From assembly GCA_001801485.1 (NCBI GenBank), contig MGXV01000021.1, positions 1 through 7,809 on the forward strand: a stretch of DNA of 7,809 nucleotides. The letters are read 5' to 3'. A model generated the notes under the pieces. The model was not told the origin of the DNA, ran no database searches, and was given only the letters and a program-made list of their open reading frames with translations. Source of the DNA: Gammaproteobacteria bacterium RIFCSPHIGHO2_12_FULL_37_14. GTDB lineage: Bacteria > Pseudomonadota > Gammaproteobacteria > DSM-16500. Shown here in pieces: positions 5,882 through 7,809 of this stretch (position 1 is its first letter; the number at the start of each line of letters is the position of its first letter). The translations under genes and the position numbers were made by a program.

Positions 5882-7390
5882 ATGGAAACTGTTTCTCCGA
5901 AAGCAGAAAACATCACCTACATTCATCAAGATGTACAATGGCCAATAATTCCGTTGGAAGAAAATGCAGTTGCGGCTGAAGAAATATCGAAACCATACCC
6001 GATCGACGCATTACCTTCTGTTATTCAAGACGCGGTTTCCGCCTACCATAAATATGGACAACAACCGCTGCCGCTAATCGCATGCAGTGCGCTTGCGAAC
6101 GTATCTCTTGCTTGCCAATCGCATTCAAATGTTGCGCGTGATAAATATTTAGTAAGTCCGATATCGCTTTATTTTATCGGGATTGCTGAGTCAGGGGCCA
6201 GAAAAACATGCGCCGACTCTACTTTCAGCAAAGCCGTTAAAGAATGGCAAATCGCAGCGCGTAAAAAATTAGAACCGGAAATTAAAGTTGCAAGCCTGGT
6301 TCATGAAGCATGGACTGCCGAAAAAGAAGGATTGCTTGCACAAATTCGTAGAAGTTCACTGACTGGTGAAGACGCCACTTATTTACAATATGCACTCAAA
6401 CGATTAGTTGAAAATGAACCTGTGGTTCCCCTGCTCCCAGTTTTATTTTTTGAGGATGCAACCAGTGAAGCGTTGGCATCACACATTGCAACCGGCTGGG
6501 CTAGTACGAGTTTGTGGTCTGATGAGGGAGGAATTGTCATCGGCGGACACGGGATGCAAAGCAATGCCACAAAATTTATCGCGCTATTAAATAGATTATG
6601 GGATGGCAATCCATTTACCGCGCATCGAAAAACCAGCAACAGTTTTACTATCGCTAATCGCAGACTCACGCTCAGTTTAATGATGCAGCCTATTATATTA
6701 GAACAAATGCTTTTTAAAAGTGATGGTATAAGCCGTCAAAGTGGATTTTTAGCCAGAAGCTTAATCGCATATCCTGACAGCGGTATGGGAAAGCGATTCT
6801 ATCAAGAACCGCCAACTGAACTTGCCTCTCTTCCAGAATTTCATGCGCGTATCACCGAGTGTCTTGATGACACGCTCGATTTGGATAAAAACGGTTGTCA
6901 CAGTTTGCCAACTTTGATGCTATCGAAAAAAGCGAAAAGCGAGTGGATTTTATTTTTCAATAAAATTGAATCAGGACTGGTTAATAAGTGGGTAGACATC
7001 AAAGATTTTGCAAGCAAGTCCGCTGAGAATGTAGTCCGTCTTGCCGCCCTATTCCATATTTTTGAAGGCAAAAGCGGTGATATTAGCGCAGAAAATATTG
7101 ATCGCGCGATCCAAGTGATCAATTGGCATCTGGGAGAATCCAGACGGATACTGGGCGAGACTTCACCCGCGCGCAAACAGCCAAAGCAAAGTGATGCCCG
7201 CATCTTGTTTCGTTTTATTCTTGAAAAAGAATTGTCTGAAACATCACCCAGACAATTGCAGCAACTCGGACCAATTCGTGAAAAAAATCGCCGCGATGCA
7301 GCGCTTGCGATACTGCTGAATGAAGGCTACCTCATGGAAACGAAGCGAGACAATAAAACGGTACTGCTAGTGAATCCTTGTTTTTTGTAA
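5882..7390 (+). CDS. DUF3987 (YfjI-like) primase/helicase-type protein of mobile elements
   Basis: Encodes 502 residues, full length for the family. DUF3987 proteins, such as YfjI of an E. coli cryptic prophage, are common in prophages and integrated elements and are usually regarded as replication-related P-loop-like proteins; their exact activity is not settled. Landmarks: PYPIDALPSVIQDAVSAYH (38-56), the helix ACSALANVSLACQ (67-79), SLYFIGIAESGARKT (95-109) as the P-loop-like motif with Lys108-Thr109, LFFEDAT (188-194), the acidic WSDEGG (212-217), NRLWDGNPF (237-245), MMQPIILEQML (267-277) and SGFLARSLIAYP (287-298). The C-terminal 65 residues look like a winged helix (ILFRFILEKE...LLNEGYLMET). 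The ATG at 5882 has only a weak CGGAC upstream, but no other start is visible. It is flanked by TGCTACATC repeats and preceded by DnaA-box-like sites, which suits a small replication module. Codon use looks less AT-biased than in the left part of the window. Confidence 0.85.
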   Translation: METVSPKAENITYIHQDVQWPIIPLEENAVAAEEISKPYPIDALPSVIQDAVSAYHKYGQQPLPLIACSALANVSLACQSHSNVARDKYLVSPISLYFIGIAESGARKTCADSTFSKAVKEWQIAARKKLEPEIKVASLVHEAWTAEKEGLLAQIRRSSLTGEDATYLQYALKRLVENEPVVPLLPVLFFEDATSEALASHIATGWASTSLWSDEGGIVIGGHGMQSNATKFIALLNRLWDGNPFTAHRKTSNSFTIANRRLTLSLMMQPIILEQMLFKSDGISRQSGFLARSLIAYPDSGMGKRFYQEPPTELASLPEFHARITECLDDTLDLDKNGCHSLPTLMLSKKAKSEWILFFNKIESGLVNKWVDIKDFASKSAENVVRLAALFHIFEGKSGDISAENIDRAIQVINWHLGESRRILGETSPARKQPKQSDARILFRFILEKELSETSPRQLQQLGPIREKNRRDAALAILLNEGYLMETKRDNKTVLLVNPCFL

Positions 7391-7399
7391 TTTCACATT

Positions 7400-7433
7400 T
7401 GCTACTTGCTACATCTGCGACATCCGCTACATT
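7400..7433 (+). repeat. Short tandem array of a 9-base unit after DUF3987
   Basis: Ten bases after the DUF3987 stop come TGCTACT (7400-7406), TGCTACATC (7407-7415), TGCGACATC (7416-7424) and CGCTACATT (7425-7433). The last three are contiguous 9-base units with consensus NGCNACATN; the first is shortened. The array resembles iterons in layout but the copies are few and degenerate. The unit TGCTACATC is identical to the copy at 5812-5820. Confidence 0.55.
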
Positions 7434-7473
7434 TTCATACCAATCTGGGCAATATACACCAAACTTTATATGG

Positions 7474-7512
7474 CATCCCAATTCGAGAGACAGTGTCTCT
7501 CGAATTGGGATG
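7474..7512. repeat. Perfect 39-base palindrome
   Basis: The arm CATCCCAATTCGAGAGACA (7474-7492) is followed by a single G (7493) and then by its exact reverse complement (7494-7512); pairing stops at the next base on each side. As DNA it could extrude a cruciform; as RNA it would give a 19-pair stem with practically no loop, and no T-run follows, so it is not a normal terminator. Candidates are a protein-binding operator, a resolution or attachment site, or the product of a head-to-head duplication. Confidence 0.8.
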
Positions 7513-7555
7513 GTCGCACTACAGTCTATTGGCACGCATTGAAAATGAAAAATCG
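7499..7555 (+). pseudogene. Possible remnant of a DUF1016 (YhcG-type) nuclease gene
   Basis: In the frame from 7499 the translation includes GWSHYSLLARIENEKS. This closely resembles the conserved SWSHYRLLLRVEN-type segment in the N-terminal domain of DUF1016/YhcG PDDEXK-type proteins. Nothing upstream or downstream continues the family: the nuclease domain is absent and the frame ends about 90 bases later. The match is only about 16 residues, so this is a weak call, and chance cannot be excluded. Confidence 0.3.
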
Positions 7556-7652
7556 ATCGATAATCCAAAAGGCACGCATGATTCTGTGGATACGCTGTGT
7601 GATGCATTAAACCACAAAAGCCAATTGAAATTGTGCGCGTCTTGAGCGGGTA

Positions 7653-7681
7653 TCGCGATATCGCGAACATGCTCTGAGCAT
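7653..7681. repeat. Two adjacent small palindromes
   Basis: TCGCGATATCGCGA (7653-7666) is a perfect 14-base palindrome. Two bases later ATGCTC-T-GAGCAT (7669-7681) is a second, with a one-base centre. They lie about 110 bases upstream of the start of the last gene and could be operator or element-end sequences. The function is unknown. Confidence 0.5.
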
Positions 7682-7789
7682 CATCGCTCACGTGACGTGC
7701 CGGACGCGGAGCGGCTAGCCCTTTTAATATTCTTCAGCATCTTGTCCAAAACTATGTTAGCCTCGCATCCCAAAGGAGAAAATGGAATT

Positions 7790-7809
7790 ATGTCGCCACA
7801 AAAATTACG
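7790..7809 (+). CDS. Start of a gene leaving the right edge
   Basis: AAAGGAG at 7772-7778 is a strong ribosome binding site. ATG 7790 lies 11 bases after it and opens the frame MSPQKL before the window ends. Another ATG at 7782 is only three bases from the site and is less likely. Too little is visible to name a product. About 400 bases of palindrome-rich sequence separate it from the DUF3987 gene on the same strand. Confidence 0.4.

Noticed and set aside
7400..7433. CRISPR array
   Set aside because: The repeat unit is only nine bases, contiguous, and has no spacers.
7474..7512. Intrinsic terminator
   Set aside because: The stem is perfect but has essentially no loop, and no T-run follows on either strand.
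7332..7691. Minus-strand frame of 119 codons
   Set aside because: It overlaps the end of the DUF3987 gene, the tandem array and the palindrome. Its repeated Val-Ala-Asp is only the antisense reading of the 9-base repeats.
1..7809. tRNA, rRNA or complete insertion sequence
   Set aside because: No tRNA-like cloverleaf with TTCGANTC-type arm, no rRNA segment and no transposase or integrase frame could be recognised in either strand.

Overview
The window looks like a piece of a moderately AT-rich gammaproteobacterial chromosome. The CoaBC and L,D-carboxypeptidase (S66) sequences have a gammaproteobacterial character. The high A/T content, the cluster of small exported proteins without recognisable relatives, and the signs of gene decay would suit a Legionellales/Coxiellaceae-type, possibly host-associated lineage. 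That placement is an inference; nothing in the window fixes the genus.

Left part (1-2950, all on the plus strand, visibly the most AT-rich stretch): the C-terminal end of an unrecognised protein enters from the left edge. An intergenic segment with a long hairpin follows. Next come four small genes: a membrane-anchored protein (473-1063), a two-helix membrane protein (1079-1342), a secreted protein (1392-1907) that looks like a distant paralogue of the first, and a small DUF2007-type protein with a C-terminal zinc ribbon (about 1978-2298). An unrelated-looking secreted protein (2426-2950) has its own strong ribosome binding site. Four of the five small proteins between 473 and 2950 are membrane or exported products; the zinc-ribbon protein is the exception.

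Middle part (2971-5553): a full-length LdcA-like muropeptide L,D-carboxypeptidase on the plus strand runs tail-to-tail into, and overlaps, a coaBC gene on the minus strand. The coaBC gene keeps an intact CoaC (phosphopantothenoylcysteine decarboxylase) half but has lost most of its CoaB (synthetase) half. This looks like a rearrangement scar. Upstream of coaBC on the same strand is a 264-residue short-chain dehydrogenase-like protein that lacks the catalytic Tyr and Lys.

Right part (5554-7809, visibly less AT-rich within the gene): a roughly 330-base intergenic region carries a cluster of three DnaA-box-like sequences next to an AT-rich stretch. It is followed by a full-length DUF3987 (YfjI-like) gene, a family typical of prophages and integrated elements. 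The motif TGCTACATC occurs on both sides of this gene, and tandemly with a 9-base period just after it. Beyond lie a perfect 39-base palindrome, a short remnant resembling a DUF1016/YhcG nuclease, further small palindromes, and the first codons of a gene leaving the window. The best candidate for an undescribed system here is a small replication or mobile module made of the origin-like region, the DUF3987 gene and its flanking repeats. The evidence is suggestive only.
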